Source: Lingula anatina
Taxonomy: Eukaryota; Brachiopoda; Lingulata; Lingulida; Lingulidae
DNA length: 64,000 bases
Assembly: GCF_001039355.2 (NCBI RefSeq)
Contig: NW_019775991.1
Location: 23,480-87,479, forward strand
Reading direction: 5' to 3'
Of the stretch, positions 12,751-26,920 are shown in pieces. A model generated the notes under the pieces. It ran no database searches and was not told where the DNA came from. It worked only from the letters and a program-made list of their open reading frames with translations. How positions within the stretch are numbered: position 1 is the first letter of the stretch; each line of letters begins with the position of its first letter. The translations under genes were made by a program, and so were the position numbers.

Positions 12751-12819
12751 TTTTATTTTATTTTATTTTATTATTTATTAATTTACTTATTTATTTATTT
12801 ATTTATTTATTTATTTTTT
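12751..12819. repeat. (TTTA)n low-complexity tract
   Basis: TTTTA and TTTA units in series; similar tracts lie near 13680-13710, 9427-9450 and 30236-30280. Confidence 0.9.
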
Positions 12820-14337
12820 GCACAGAACTAGTTCTTTAGATAAGCAAATCAGGTTATAAAAAGGGTAAGCTAAAAATTACAGAAACTCATAGAAATTCAC
12901 ACACTTATTCAAGTGTAAAATTCATCTTGGGTGCAGAACCTCCAGATTTGGTGGCATTCAAGCCTTGTTTTGTGAGTAAATCAAGATGTCCACAACATGA
13001 AAAAACAACCTGGCATGCAGTTACATATGTAGAGATATAATTAACTATTATACACAGCAGGGCCCTTTTGAGGCCCCTCACAGTCATTACTATGTATGAT
13101 AATAATAACACATTCTACGGTAAGTGATAGGTAATTTTGTTAAACAAAGCATCTCGATCAGCTGCAGGGGGGGCCCACTATACTTCATTTTGCCTGAAGA
13201 ACAGAAAATATTCTTTCTCTTTGTTTATTTTTGCCAAATATCATTAACACAACCAACATGGAAACCGTTTTCACGCTTTTTGTTAAAAAATTACATTAGT
13301 GTGAACCTCATTATAATACTAGGCAGACAAATAAAAAGAACCCATTAATGTATTATCAATACAACCCAATAAACAGGTGCCTAAGGTTTAACAGGTACTC
13401 AAGCTTTTATTAACAAAAAAGGCAGGTTTTAAGCTGATTAAAGGCTTTCAGTTGCACTTAAGGCTTAGTCATCATCAAGTTGCTAAAAGGGATTCCAGGA
13501 GGTTTTAATAAAGAATGGATTAATTGTCAGGTGATGTAGTTAGTAACTGAAAAAAAAAATATTCATAATCACTTAGATTGATTCAGAATTTATCTGATGT
13601 GGTGGGATAAATGAATGGCAACAGCAAAGAATTCACCAAAATACCCTGTGACTCAAAAGTTTGCTTGGTATTAACATTTATTTTTATTTTTTATTTATTT
13701 ATTTATTTTTTGGGGGGGGGTGTGTGACAATAAACATGTTTTTTCCCTCTCTCTTTTTCATTTGTTTCCTGAAAAATATACAGAAAATAAAATAAAATAA
13801 AAAAAACTTTAAGTTAACACAATTAAAACCAATCATAAATTATATTGGAGCTGAATTATTTTTCAGCCAAGATAAATCAAAACAATTTATTATCAAGACT
13901 AAGTTGCAAACCCAACCCAATTAATAGGATTATTTCTTCCTCATTAAGTATCAATACATCACCAAATTATACAGGAAAAGTTGTAGGGTTTGATTGAACT
14001 AAATCAACATTTATATAGTGGTACATTTATCAACTGTCCGACCCATTAATCCCATTAGAACTCAGTCATCTGGTGTATTAGTTTGCTGATAAGATCTTAG
14101 TGCTATGAAACAATGGCATTTGTGAATTAAACTTTTGTTACACAGGCATAAATAGAAGTAGTTTTAGTCCTGTCTATATATAGTGCCAAATCAATATGTT
14201 GAGAAACATATATGCCTTGTTATGATATCTGGGAACTGAGACACTGTATTGATAACTACTGAAAATTAAGGTGAGGTCATTTTATCAAATATCTAACAAA
14301 CTGGCAAATTACTGAGCAGTCTATTTATAATGGCTAG

Positions 14338-14341
<4 letters not shown>

Positions 14342-14384
<43 letters not shown>
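14342..14384. repeat. (CT)n microsatellite
   Basis: About 21 perfect CT units. Confidence 0.95.
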
Positions 14385-14387
<3 letters not shown>

Positions 14388-14991
14388 TACACACATGCAT
14401 CATGGGATATCTCGTACATGTGCCAAAAAGGCAAAGGTTATGAAAAACTGTTAACAAAATTAGAAATGACCGATGCACAAAAGCTTTTAGTTTCTAACCT
14501 AATCTTACAAACTAAAACGTCTAAACCAAATAAAGTTCTTCTCGAGAGGTTATGTTGACAGATTTCCTCAGAATCAATTCACCCATACATATCCTACAGA
14601 GAACAAAAATAGATTTGGCAGCCCATTTCTGTCCTCTGAAGGGAGTAACCTTGGTCTCCGTGATCCTTCCCAGATCAAATTAAACAGAAGTGTGTGGACT
14701 TTTTCACAGTTTTACTGTTACTAACCGGGATAATTTTGTGAGGACCAAGTGGTTTTTTAATTGCTGTCTGTGAAATCAGTGCCAATGGGAACAGAAGCAG
14801 GCACAGAATATATACAGATCAGCAAGAAAGGGCCCGGGTGCTAAGAATGACTTCAGACACAATTGCTGGTGCATATTAACTCAAAGGTGACTCCTGCTTA
14901 ATGCAATCAGATTAACAGACTGACATGCCTTCTACTGGCGTTAATTAGAATACAGAGAATTAAGCTTATGATTATATGAGTATGTTGGAGA

Positions 14992-14992
<1 letters not shown>

Positions 14993-15025
<33 letters not shown>

Positions 15026-15093
15026 AAAAAAAAAAATAAAAAAAAANNNNNNNNNNNNNNNNNNNNNNNNNNNNNNNNNNNNNNNNNNNNNNN
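14993..15093. other. poly-A tract running into a 47-bp N gap
   Basis: A run of A with two interruptions leads into N at 15047-15093, an unresolved sequence gap probably caused by the homopolymer. Confidence 0.95.
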
Positions 15094-16426
15094 AAAATGA
15101 ATGACAACAAAGCCAGGACAGTTTTTTTTTTTTTTTTTAGCAGCATGTTGCCTTGGTCAATAGTATTTAGCTATGTGGTCTAAAGACCTTCTAATCAGTT
15201 AAAACCCACTAATGATGCCAGAAACAGAAAGCAGAACCTTTTTCCTTCAACTCTTCCAAAGCGTAAACAATTCACATATTACAACAAAGTGATGTCTAAA
15301 TGGTTCAATACAACCCAGAATGAAGCCCATTTAATTCGCTTCAAAGACTCTCTCCCTGTTTGATCTTGCAGTATTTGATTGGCCACATGATCCTATTCAC
15401 GTTGCTCTCAGTCTTCCTGCAAAGGCTTCTCCAATGACATAAGGAAAACAAAACTTTATTATTCAGGCCATAATTCTGATGTTCATATTCCATTAGGTTG
15501 TCAATTCTGGGCTTTTGATAATGGGACAGACTGGTTTGTATACATGTAGGAGAGCATTCAGAACAAGCTGATCCACAGACCAATTAGTCCACGGATCAAA
15601 TATGGCTGACCCACTAAAAGCAAGCTACTCAATCCCCTGATGGTCTCCCCGTCCAACACGCGCCTTTATTTTTATCAATCTAAAAAAAAATGGCCCTTGT
15701 TTCGCACTTCACATAAAAAAACAACCTGTTCCAGAAAACTGAATAAAGTAAAGCCTGCAAATCTCGACTGGAAACACGTACAGCGTTGCTTAATGTTTCA
15801 GAAATGACGTTAGCTTAATGTGTGCAGGGTGGCCAATACAAATACAAAATCAATGCAAACAGGAAATTTGCAGATGTTTACTTTTTATTGTGTACATGGT
15901 AAATTCACAAAAAAATATAACTAAGTAACATATAAGCCTTTGTGAAGACAGAACTGGTACTTATATACATTGCTGATTTTAAGGCCTAACGTTGCTGGTC
16001 AATAACAGTTTTCAGGGTACATAAATGAAAATTACCTTTTGTGCCTTCAAGCTGCAGGTTTGTGATTGCTGTCATTGAACAAGTCAATCCATAGTTTCAT
16101 GGTGCAATCTTAAAAATTCTTGTCGCAAGCACAAGCACAAGCACAGAATATACCAATTAAACAGGATTCTGGAAGGTGAGGGAACTTGTTGTTTATACTG
16201 CGAGCACACATTACAATATTTCACTACGAAATTGCAGTTTAAGTCATTAATTTGCTTACAAATCTCTGGCTTGAACTAACAAACAGTTATTTTTTTTAAG
16301 GCCTAGTTTTGTATGATGGAATCAGGTTGGTTATATCTACAAGCTATTAGAACTCTCCCACTACATCTACGTAAAAATATATACTCTTCATTTCACCAAT
16401 ACTTCCAGCATTTCTTGCACCTGTTT

Positions 16427-16428
<2 letters not shown>

Positions 16429-16482
<54 letters not shown>
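16429..16482. repeat. (CA)n microsatellite
   Basis: 27 perfect CA units, followed by a short CACG run near 16498-16522. Confidence 0.95.
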
Positions 16483-16483
<1 letters not shown>

Positions 16484-16678
16484 CAAAACCACATTCACAC
16501 ACACGCACGCACGCACGCACACACTGAATTACCCGCCATTTGTTCATCTACTTACGTCCGTCTTGCACAACTGGATAAAACCTTTTTTCTCTAAGACAAG
16601 GATCCGATGAGATACGGTTAACTATGTTGACCACCTCAGAAGCGCTGAAGAACATTTTTTTGCTCCAAAGAGTAAACN

Positions 16679-16741
<63 letters not shown>

Positions 16742-16746
16742 AAAAC

Positions 16747-16771
<25 letters not shown>
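16679..16771. repeat. (AC)n plus poly-A abutting a single-N seam
   Basis: Begins immediately after the N at 16678, with about 28 AC units and then a poly-A run. A repeat-rich contig end is a natural place for an assembly join. Confidence 0.9.
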
Positions 16772-16777
<6 letters not shown>

Positions 16778-17178
16778 TCTATATATTGACCTTTACAAAT
16801 TAAGCCAAGGCATCCTTAGAGTCAACATCATCAAGTAAGTCCAGATATAACATCAATGTCCAGACCTGTCCACACAAACTACATGTCAGTTTATTACAAT
16901 GTTGCATGCTGGAATTCTACGTTACAGCGCCGCCTTATTAAGCCCCCTCTGGCTGCTCCTGGTTGTACCACATGGTGTAGGGGTGACAACAGAGATCATA
17001 GTATCTGTGTTATATAGGGAGACCTTAATTACAGATCTTATGACAGAGAGATGTGACTGTCATTATTAAAAAAATAATAATAACCCTCATGTTGGCAATG
17101 TATCAAACTATTTTGGTGGTATTTAGCTTATGTTACTTAGGTACGATTCTAAACCTTAGACACACAGGCATATAATCG

Positions 17179-17204
17179 TGTGTGTGTGTGTGTGTGTGTG
17201 TGTG
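17179..17204. repeat. (GT)n microsatellite
   Basis: About 13 GT units. Confidence 0.95.
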
Positions 17205-18836
17205 CACTCGTGTGTATGCATGCATGTGAAAACATACCCTCTTGCCCTCCTCCCCCTTGCCCTGATGCTGGTTTAATTATTGGTCATAAGGTCTCAAGTA
17301 TACACTATGACCAAATGCAGTCATCCATTCAACCATCCCTCCATCCTTAATGAAATTACCAATCAATAAGAGATCTACCCTCTGAGAAACCCCTGCCCCA
17401 GTCTCTCCATTACTACTGCTACAGATCCAGCCCCTGTTGGAAACAACCCCATATCATAATTCACTGGTACAGAACATTTCTGAATAACTGTCATAAAATT
17501 CTGACACCATAGTTCATCCTATCTACCATAAAACCATCAGAAATCACCAACACAGAACTGATTTATGTCAACTACCTTCATTCAATATATTTAAAGGCGC
17601 AATCATTGTGATTTGTGTGAAGGGATTAGTGTGTTTTTTTCTTGATTGAATAATTATAGAGTTGAATAATTAAGATAATGCCACTATAATATGGTAAATT
17701 GTGGGGAGATTAATATGACTATTGGCATCCCAGACCAGGGACAAGTCTGGTAGGTATATCTCCTTTCAGCAGTGAGAGGTTTACTTTTATAATGATACAG
17801 TCTTTACTGGTACGCTTTAAGGTGTCCAATAACTTGTAAAACAAATATTAATTATATTCCTTTACACAAGTACATTTCTTGCTGTTTAAGTTAGTTAATT
17901 AATGGGTCACGTTGATCAAGCATGTTCTGATCAGGGGACTCGTTTTAATGACTACTGTAAGTTGTCAATGCCTCAAAGCTTACTGGTATGAACTGCATGC
18001 CGCTAGGTGTGAATAGGACCCTAAGATAGGTACGTTCCACTGTTAGATAAAATAGTTATTTTAAAATAAGTACAAAAATACTATCATATTTCATGTTTTT
18101 CTAATTAATTGCAAAAACAACTATTTGAGTTCAATGGGCATGAACCAGAAATCAAAGTAACTGAAATGTAAAATTACGTAATATGTTATGGTCTTAATTA
18201 TAACAACTGGACAGTGGTCATCAGTGTCCATCTTGTCTGACCTCAGTAGCCCTCATGGTCATCTCTTCGCTCTTGACACTTCTCTGAAAACCCCCTAGAG
18301 CATATGATGCCTCAGAATATTCCAATACCATACTCTTCACTGTGAACCATCATTCATGTCAAAACTGTCCCTTGATGGAGCAGTAATTGAGATGGAAGAA
18401 TATTGATAGCCATGCTTTGGTCCACTGAAGTACACATTTTCTCTGTGCATTAGCAAATTAATCTACAATTTTTGGATAGATTTCCACAAAATATCAGTTT
18501 ATTTATTTTTAAGTCATTAAGTCTTTGTTCCTATGTCTCTGACAATTGCAACTATTATTTCTCTTCCCTTACTTTGGAAAGAGAAAATCGATTATAAAAT
18601 TCAATGCCTCTGAATCAAGTTATGCCAACAACATGATTCTGACTTGTTTTTTTTTTTTTTTTTTTTTTATAAAATTTAGGCTAGCGTAGAAGGTTGAATA
18701 ACAAATTTAGGAGGTTCTGATTGTTCCTAAAAATAAATAAATGATAAAAACAAAACACTCATACTGTCATTTTGTCCTTTCAACTATGTCATCAAACTTG
18801 TTCCATCAAATTGGCACTTGGTGATATCCCCCCCCC

Positions 18837-19003
18837 GGGGGCGGATTTAGGGAGTCTTCTGGGTCTTCCGGAAGACGGTCAGATTTTCAAGTTTACATTG
18901 ACGGATATCTAATTTTTTCTGTCGGAAGACGGTCAAAAATGGAGGACGGATCAACAAAGATAAATTGGAAGACTGTCAAAAAATAACTCTGGATCCGCCC
19001 CTT
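18837..19003. mobile_element. hAT-like MITE with GGGGCGGAT termini
   Basis: The left end GGGGCGGATTTAGGGAGT is an imperfect inverted repeat of the right end, whose complement reads AGGGGCGGATCCAGAGTT. GGGGCGGATCCAG-type termini are typical of hAT-class non-autonomous elements. Inside, GGAAGACGGTCA occurs twice and a close variant once. About 165 bp, non-coding. No clear 8-bp target duplication was made out because of flanking C runs. Confidence 0.6.
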
Positions 19004-20548
19004 CTCCCCCCTTTATTCCCCCACGCCATCCCACCACAGTCCCATCAAACCTCCTCTGCCACCACCAGCCCAGTAATAGTAATAACTCGTACATAATTCC
19101 ATGCATTGCATTGCCATGTCAGTTATTCTGCTTCAGGGTAAGAACATGTTGAGAGCCAATAGAGCCCACGGCCCTAGCTCTGTATTGTCAGTAATTGATC
19201 ACATTTATATCTCTGCCACTGCTGTATCTTGGCTCAGATAGAGCCAGGACACTGAAGTGGGACGTACAGAGGTATGTGATATGATGGAGGTATGTGATAC
19301 ATGACGTTTGTCTGGTTTGTGTTAGTGTACTTGTGTGTTTACACATGGCATGTGCTTGTGTGTACATGCATGCGTGCGTGCGTGCGTGTGTGTGTGCATA
19401 GTTATACATGTGGACAGAAAGTGTGTGTACACACATGTGTGGGTATATATGTATATAGTATTTTCTGTTTGTGCATGCATATGCAGGCATGTGTATGTGC
19501 TTGTTTGGATTATATATACAGAGAAAGACTAGAGGATAAACAAAGATTTTAAAAAATTGACAGGTGAGATATTCCATTACTTATAGGAATTGATTTTGCC
19601 AGATCAGAATTCACACCCAATTTTACACAGATTGATTTATAACAAAAAAGCTACTTTGTTATTATAAATGGATATAATGTAGCAAATATTCTGCACTAAG
19701 CATGGTAAATGAACAAATGAGTCAGTATCAAAGGCAACTTTGTCCCAACAATACACTTATAAATAATGACAAAAATGTGCTCTAAAATGGTACATGGTGA
19801 CTCAACATAATGCCGACATACCAAAGACCATATATTTGTTATCATTATTATTAAGTTCAGAGTTCAAATATTTTAATCTAAATCCAACATTTCAATTATA
19901 GGCCAGGTGTACAATATTTCAGTATTAATAAAAATCAGGAAAAAAAAACCTACAAAAACAAGTAAACTTCTGTATATAAGAAAATCACTTTGGTCAATAA
20001 CTTACATGATGAATTACAACTTAAATAGAAACTAAAACAGAAAGTTATAAGAGAAGTAATAATTCACGTGAAGTGGTTTGTACCACAAAGAACATATTAA
20101 CCTTCTTGTGTGGTTATGTTATTAAGCTAATGGCTAAAATCTGGACTTCTTGTGAAAGTTCAGTATTTCACAGGTTAACATCTAAATCAAAACTTACTCT
20201 GTTCATCTTTCTACATGAAAAGGGACACCCTGAAAAAATCCTTTAGCAGTTTTAATCTCACTCACGTTTTATGTCTTACACTACAGTGGAAAAGTCTTGT
20301 TTTTATTAATCATCGATAGGCAAGACATATATCTTTGTCCTTTCGATAACAATTCAGATAATCAAATTTTCAATTGTACAAAAGCAAATCTTAAAACGTT
20401 ATCCTTTTGAGCTCAACAGAGACATCTGTATTTCCTGTCTATATGCACAAACACACAGAAAATATCTTGGCCAATGGTTTTCTTATCACACAGAACAGAT
20501 AAGTGTATCTACATCAATCACAGTGGACAGATCTCCTTATCTCAGACT
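19004..20548. other. gene-free AT-rich stretch
   Basis: No supported exon. The open frames at 19188-19577 on both strands come from a TG/CA-rich low-complexity patch (GTGCGTGCGTGC near 19371) and are not convincing genes. Confidence 0.5.
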
Positions 20549-21990
20549 GGAAATTGTATTTAAGCCAGCCAAACAACTTATATTGGTTGGATTATACATG
20601 TCGCAGATAAAATGGGACAAGGGAAGAGGCCCTTATTAGGTGTATGCTGAAATCTTCAGTAAAAAATGATGCATTTTTATTTTCTTCGATTTTATCAATC
20701 AATTCATCAATAACAGATTAAATGATTACTTGACAATATTTTATCTGTTCAGAAATCTCTTAATCAAGTTATTTTTTTATTCATTTATCTATTTATATAA
20801 TTTTTTTTTTTTCATTTTCTCATCATTCCCTGTTGAAGTCAAAATTAACAAAACTTTCCCATAACCACTGTAAATCTTAAAATCTGACAACCACACAAAG
20901 GTGTAATACCTAAAGGTGAAAAAAAGGTGAAAAAAAGATCAAATGTGAACAAAGACATTGGGATAACCCTGTCAACTCCTCTCCACAATCATCTCAACGC
21001 TTTTCTGGAAGGGTGCTTTTTAAAAAACAAACTTCACAGTCTAAATCATAGATGTCCCCGTGAGTCATTCTCCCAGGTGAGGGGCCATATAAACTGAGAG
21101 GTGCCACCAGGTGCATACGATGGTCACACTGGGCAGACCAGACGGGGTGTCAATGACTGCCTGCTGAATTTAAGGCATTAAAGAAAAAAATCCTAGGTGA
21201 ATAAATCAAATTGTTTGGTCTTAAATTGCATCTATGGCCAGGAGTGGTCATTATCTACATTTAAGACCAGAAATGGGGTTCTGATATTACTTGTTTCTCT
21301 TAATTTTTTTTTTTTTTTGATAATAATCTCTTTTTTTTACACATCCATCAAAGACCCCCCCTTCAAAATTATCCTCCCCATCACCATCTTCAACAATCCA
21401 GGTCACCCTGAATCTAACAGAAAATCCACCAATTCATTAATCCCAATCTCAATACAAATATTCATTCATTTATCACAAAATTCCACAGTATCCACCACCG
21501 TTCAACAAATAAACTACAGGTATCACGATAATCCACGGCAGTTATGATATCAATATCTTCCCTCCAGTGCGGCCTCTATGTCAGACACAACAAATACACG
21601 GTTATCGTAACTGACACAACTTTAGTTATTTGTGACAGGTAGGAACAGTTAAGTTATTGCTGCCGTCATTCGGTGTAACACAACCAGTCCAGGTGTGATA
21701 CACAAATCTTTGCCATACTGGAATGTTTACTGAACCACTGTCCTTAAATATGGGCAAGATTTCAGGAGGAGAAAAATACTTAAAGGTATGGGCATGTAAC
21801 TGATTGCTACTGGTAATTATTTTATAGTAAAAAGAATGATTATAATAATAGTAAGAAATGGTTCTCAACATGACAAAGGCAACTTGGCAATAGCTCTTGT
21901 TACAGAGTTCTTCTATCAAGGACTATAAGAATTTAGTATTACACTTTATACTATGACAACTATTTTCATATTTTAATCTTTTTATATCAA
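20549..21990. repeat. duplicated segment, copy 1 (probable assembly artefact)
   Basis: 1,442 bp that recur at 21992-23433 after a single N at 21991. Only a handful of differences were seen (ATGGGACAAGG against ATGGAACAAGG, TATGCTGAAATC against TATGATTAAATC, TTTTTAAAAAAC against TTTTTGAAAAAC). No gene is recognised inside. Confidence 0.9.
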
Positions 21991-21991
21991 N

Positions 21992-23433
21992 GGAAATTGT
22001 ATTTAAGCCAGCCAAACAACTTATATTGGTTGGATTATACATGTCGCAGATAAAATGGAACAAGGGAAGAGGCCCTTATTAGGTGTATGATTAAATCTTC
22101 AGTAAAAAATGATGCATTTTTATTTTCTTCGATTTTATCAATCAATTCATCAATAACAGATTAAATGATTACTTGACAATATTTTATCTGTTCAGAAATC
22201 TCTTAATCAAGTTATTTTTTTATTCATTTATCTATTTATATAATTTTTTTTTTTTCATTTTCTCATCATTCCCTGTTGAAGTCAAAATTAACAAAACTTT
22301 CCCATAACCACTGTAAATCTTAAAATCTGACAACCACACAAAGGTGTAATACCTAAAGGTGAAAAAAAGGTGAAAAAAAGATCAAATGTGAACAAAGACA
22401 TTGGGATAACCCTGTCAACTCCTCTCCACAATCATCTCAACGCTTTTCTGGAAGGGTGCTTTTTGAAAAACAAACTTCACAGTCTAAATCATAGATGTCC
22501 CCGTGAGTCATTCTCCCAGGTGAGGGGCCATATAAACTGAGAGGTGCCACCAGGTGCATACGATGGTCACACTGGGCAGACCAGACGGGGTGTCAATGAC
22601 TGCCTGCTGAATTTAAGGCATTAAAGAAAAAAATCCTAGGTGAATAAATCAAATTGTTTGGTCTTAAATTGCATCTATGGCCAGGAGTGGTCATTATCTA
22701 CATTTAAGACCAGAAATGGGGTTCTGATATTACTTGTTTCTCTTAATTTTTTTTTTTTTTTGATAATAATCTCTTTTTTTTACACATCCATCAAAGACCC
22801 CCCCTTCAAAATTATCCTCCCCATCACCATCTTCAACAATCCAGGTCACCCTGAATCTAACAGAAAATCCACCAATTCATTAATCCCAATCTCAATACAA
22901 ATATTCATTCATTTATCACAAAATTCCACAGTATCCACCACCGTTCAACAAATAAACTACAGGTATCACGATAATCCACGGCAGTTATGATATCAATATC
23001 TTCCCTCCAGTGCGGCCTCTATGTCAGACACAACAAATACACGGTTATCGTAACTGACACAACTTTAGTTATTTGTGACAGGTAGGAACAGTTAAGTTAT
23101 TGCTGCCGTCATTCGGTGTAACACAACCAGTCCAGGTGTGATACACAAATCTTTGCCATACTGGAATGTTTACTGAACCACTGTCCTTAAATATGGGCAA
23201 GATTTCAGGAGGAGAAAAATACTTAAAGGTATGGGCATGTAACTGATTGCTACTGGTAATTATTTTATAGTAAAAAGAATGATTATAATAATAGTAAGAA
23301 ATGGTTCTCAACATGACAAAGGCAACTTGGCAATAGCTCTTGTTACAGAGTTCTTCTATCAAGGACTATAAGAATTTAGTATTACACTTTATACTATGAC
23401 AACTATTTTCATATTTTAATCTTTTTATATCAA
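21992..23433. repeat. duplicated segment, copy 2
   Basis: Partner of 20549-21990, equal in length by my count. It continues into unique sequence at 23434, so it belongs to the long uninterrupted contig 21992-47817. Confidence 0.9.
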
Positions 23434-24905
23434 ATTTTTTTATATTTTTATATAAATAGCATTCTAGAGAGAATCATGAAAATATATCAGTCATGTTTTG
23501 TAGATGCACAAATACCAAACACTCTTTGGTATCTGAAAAGCTAGAAGCATTTCAACTGGTATTTATTTAAAAAATTATTTTCATATTAAAATTATGTATT
23601 CATCACACACCAGACTTACCATAAACAAAACTATTTTACTTTATGAAATGGAAAGTGATTTATTATCATTTAGAACAGGTCTTGAATTTAACTTGGAAAC
23701 AATATAAGAACCAGATGGAAATGCCCCATTTGGTGAAGTTATAAATATTCATTTATTTGCTGCTAGAGGAAATAAAACTTGAGAAAAATGTGCAGATATT
23801 TGTTCTGTATAACGCCACAAATAAATCTCCATTCTTTGTGACATTAATTCAATATATGTGAAAAGTAAGAAAATAAATGTCTCTGCCATGGACTAAATTG
23901 GAAATAAATTCTTCTTTTAAAACAGTTCAAGATGAAAAAAAAAATTACGCAGCTGTTTAAAAATAATACTGCATCTAGAGACTTAATGTTAGGATATCCT
24001 ATGAAATCCCACTGAGGAGATTTTTTCAAGGTCTATATATACACTGAACAAGAGGCAACGAAAAAAAAAAAAGAAGCAAAGTTCAAATCCCCTGCTGACC
24101 ATTAAACAGTAAGAAAAACCTCCAGAAGTGATGAAATGGAGGTCCAGAGGGTCTTCTCTTGCTGAGCGACGTATGAACGATTCCCACGTGCTAGCCAAAC
24201 TACATGCACATTCAGGATTTTTCTCTCGGGGGAAAATGCAGCTAGGTGATAACCATTGATTTTCAAACCCCGTCTATACTTTCCACAGTACCCCTTCTCC
24301 AAGATATCTGTCAGATGCAGAAGGTGAAGCAAATCTGTGGGGTCCAATCTGTGAACCTTGGATATGCCTTACAGAGCTACAGTACTGAAATCATCTGAGG
24401 GCACCCTGTAAAATTTAGTCAATTCTGATGCAGTCTGTCTGTGTCTCTGTCTGTCTGTGTGTCTGTCTGTCTGTGTGTCAGCATGTCTGTTTAACCATCA
24501 TTTCTTATCCTCCTATTCAGCATCCAGACAGGTATTTCCTTACACTGCCACTAATATCAGACTACTAGTACATCCTTGGGCAGAAATGGTTAGTTGCCCA
24601 TTAGTGTCTTCTGTAACACACCTGGTCAGTTGTCCAGTCCTTCCCAAGTCCATTTGTGATCAACACCAACCGTCACCAGACATTAAAATAATTGCTTGCA
24701 GCCTTCCAGACACTTCATGCCAGCAGTTTCAAGGGGGGGGCTTTTACCATGAAATTGTCATGTGACTACATCAATTTTACCCAGAGTGAACCTTTTCCCT
24801 GGCAAAATGGACAGTGCGTTTGAACATCCTGAACCCCCTGGCTATAGGCCTGCCTTTGCAACACACTGTACACCAATAGCAAGTAATTATAGACTGTATT
24901 ATTAC

Positions 24906-24926
24906 CACACACACACATACATGCAA

Positions 24927-24973
<47 letters not shown>

Positions 24974-24980
24974 GAGAGTG
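24906..24980. repeat. (CA)n/(GA)n microsatellite
   Basis: An interrupted CA tract passes into GA and GAAA units. Confidence 0.9.
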
Positions 24981-26383
24981 CCTCAGCTTCAGTCTATAAA
25001 GAATGTTGGGTGGTCCCGCCTTCTATCACTGTTCATATTTCCCATTTACTTTATAATGCAATCTCTTGCCTAGTGAATCTTGATACTGATACCTGCTAGA
25101 CACTTTAAATGTTCTTGTCACCCTCCAGATACCTGGACCACTTACAACAATAGCCAGGTAATTATGGTATTGATGTGGTGTCGGATGACTGGACATTATC
25201 AACTGCCTGCAGCTGGCTAAATCAACTTGAAAGTTCAACTGACCCAGTACTCAGTTTTAGTCGACTATAAAGAGAGAAAGAGAGAGATTTTGTTTCTTTT
25301 TTCTTCTCCTCTTTCTTTCTTCTAAAAGCACAATGATGGATGTGGTCATGCTTGATATTATCAATTAAGGCAAAAAAAAAAAAAAAAAAAAAAAACTAAC
25401 ATCAAAGACAGAATATTTGGATCCAGATGATTTAATGAATCAAATCTTGTCTATTTAAAGTGCACATCACCTCCTGAGGAAATGTGTTTCTACAGACTTT
25501 TATCAGAGATAAGTCCGTTGGTAAGGAAACCAGAGTACCAAGTTAATTAGCTTTAATGGACACACATACACATACGAATAAGAAATATCTGTCTCTGAAC
25601 AGAGCTCTCTTTAGTTTGATGCTAAATGTAACCAACTTAAGAGGAAGGATATATCAATAAAGAATTGCAGGCGTACAGTAGGCGGTAATGCCAAGATAAT
25701 CTTTTTACTCTGGGAAAGAGACAAAAAATATGCATCTTTTAGCTGCATGTGTGGCTCTGAATTGCACTGTGGAAACCCAGGTCATACATCAAGTTCAAAG
25801 TGACTGCTTTCATGATTAAGGTAATAACTAAAAGAGGGGGAATTTTTGCATTTTAGATTTCCAATTTGCGTCTTGTATCTAAATGAATATATTGCGTGCT
25901 AAAAGCAGATGAAAAGTGCTGCTGCTTGCATGACATAATGTGACAATGCATAATGTTAACTACTGTGAAGGCATTGTAAAATTGGGCAATTTGTGGCAAC
26001 TAAAGGCATTGTGCATATCGTACAACTTTTACTTCAAAAATTGGTAATAAAAAAAATCCTCCTTAAAATTAAATAAATAAATAAATAATGCTTTGGCATG
26101 GTGTGCTAAAACTTACTTTCATTTTCATTTTTTTCATTTAATAGTTTTCCTTTTGTTACATCACTCAAGTTGTCAAAATACATAATGTGCTCTCAGTTTG
26201 AAAAAAATAGTTAACATTAGTAAATACAGCAATTTTATCAATACATAAGAAGTAATATTCTGTAGCAATTGTAAACTGTCTGATGCAAACTAAAATAATT
26301 TTCAGAAGTGAAAAAACAAATTCTTCACAACAGTCAGCTGTCACAAATAAGTCAACTTGCCCATATGACATTCCAATAACTGT

Positions 26384-26460
26384 CACATCCCATAATACTA
26401 ATTACCTATCCCATAATGATAATGTTCCATCCCATAATGATAATAGTCCATTCTGTAATC
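26384..26460. repeat. ~21-bp minisatellite
   Basis: Three to four imperfect units built on CATCCCATAATGATAATG. Confidence 0.7.
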
Positions 26461-26920
26461 ATAACTGTAACAAACCATGCAATGATGAATGATATCACAG
26501 GAGGATGATAACAATAAATGTTCTCTGGGGGCAGAAAAACAAGCATGCACCTTGCACTGCGGAACATATATCAGGGGACGCTAAATTAATTGTTACATGG
26601 ATGCGCATAAATATTGCATACTGATCCTTTTGTTGGCTGCCATCTTTTGCATGGGTTTGTCTGGGTAAATGACAAAGAAAACAATGATAAGTTGTAGCAA
26701 TTTAGAGTTTACTCCCATGTAATTGTGGTTACACACGTATAACAAACCGTAACCAGATGTGTCAATTAATGCACGTTTTCAGCAGCTACTGCTTGTCCTT
26801 GAGTATTTTGAGGAAAAGATTATATTTATAGCTATTTAAATCTATAACACTCACTGCAGAACTTTTACATATTTTAACTCCAATACTGACATTCATTCAT
26901 AGCTGTATTAATTCAAGATG

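Larger units (their letters stand above)
5711..14986. other. gene-free stretch with microsatellites
   Basis: No supported exon on either strand; the open frames here are short and low-complexity. Besides simple repeats it contains high-complexity, moderate-GC islands near 6420-6620, 7290-7480, 8640-8830, 10320-10680, 11160-11700 and 14520-14950. These resemble unique, possibly conserved non-coding sequence more than decayed repeats. That is an impression from composition only. Confidence 0.4.
15094..18836. other. gene-free stretch
   Basis: No supported gene. A high-complexity island at about 15180-15800 includes CATTAGGTTGTCAATTCTGG and several AT-rich homeodomain-like words. A single-N seam lies at 16678 between two CA-repeat regions. 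The remainder is AT-rich unique sequence with simple repeats. Confidence 0.4.

Noticed and set aside
16313-16748. Open frames rich in His/Thr or Cys/Val
   Set aside because: Translations of CA/GT microsatellites.
19188-19577. 129-codon minus frame and overlapping plus frames
   Set aside because: Composed of TG/CA-rich low-complexity sequence; no domain, no splice context.
21197-21547. 116-codon plus frame, repeated exactly at 22640-22990
   Set aside because: The exact repetition comes from the assembly duplication, and the product includes a poly-T-derived Phe run and no recognised domain.
24102-24347. Minus-strand 81-codon frame with fairly normal amino-acid composition
   Set aside because: No recognised family, no clear flanking splice sites, and no partner exon; kept as non-coding.
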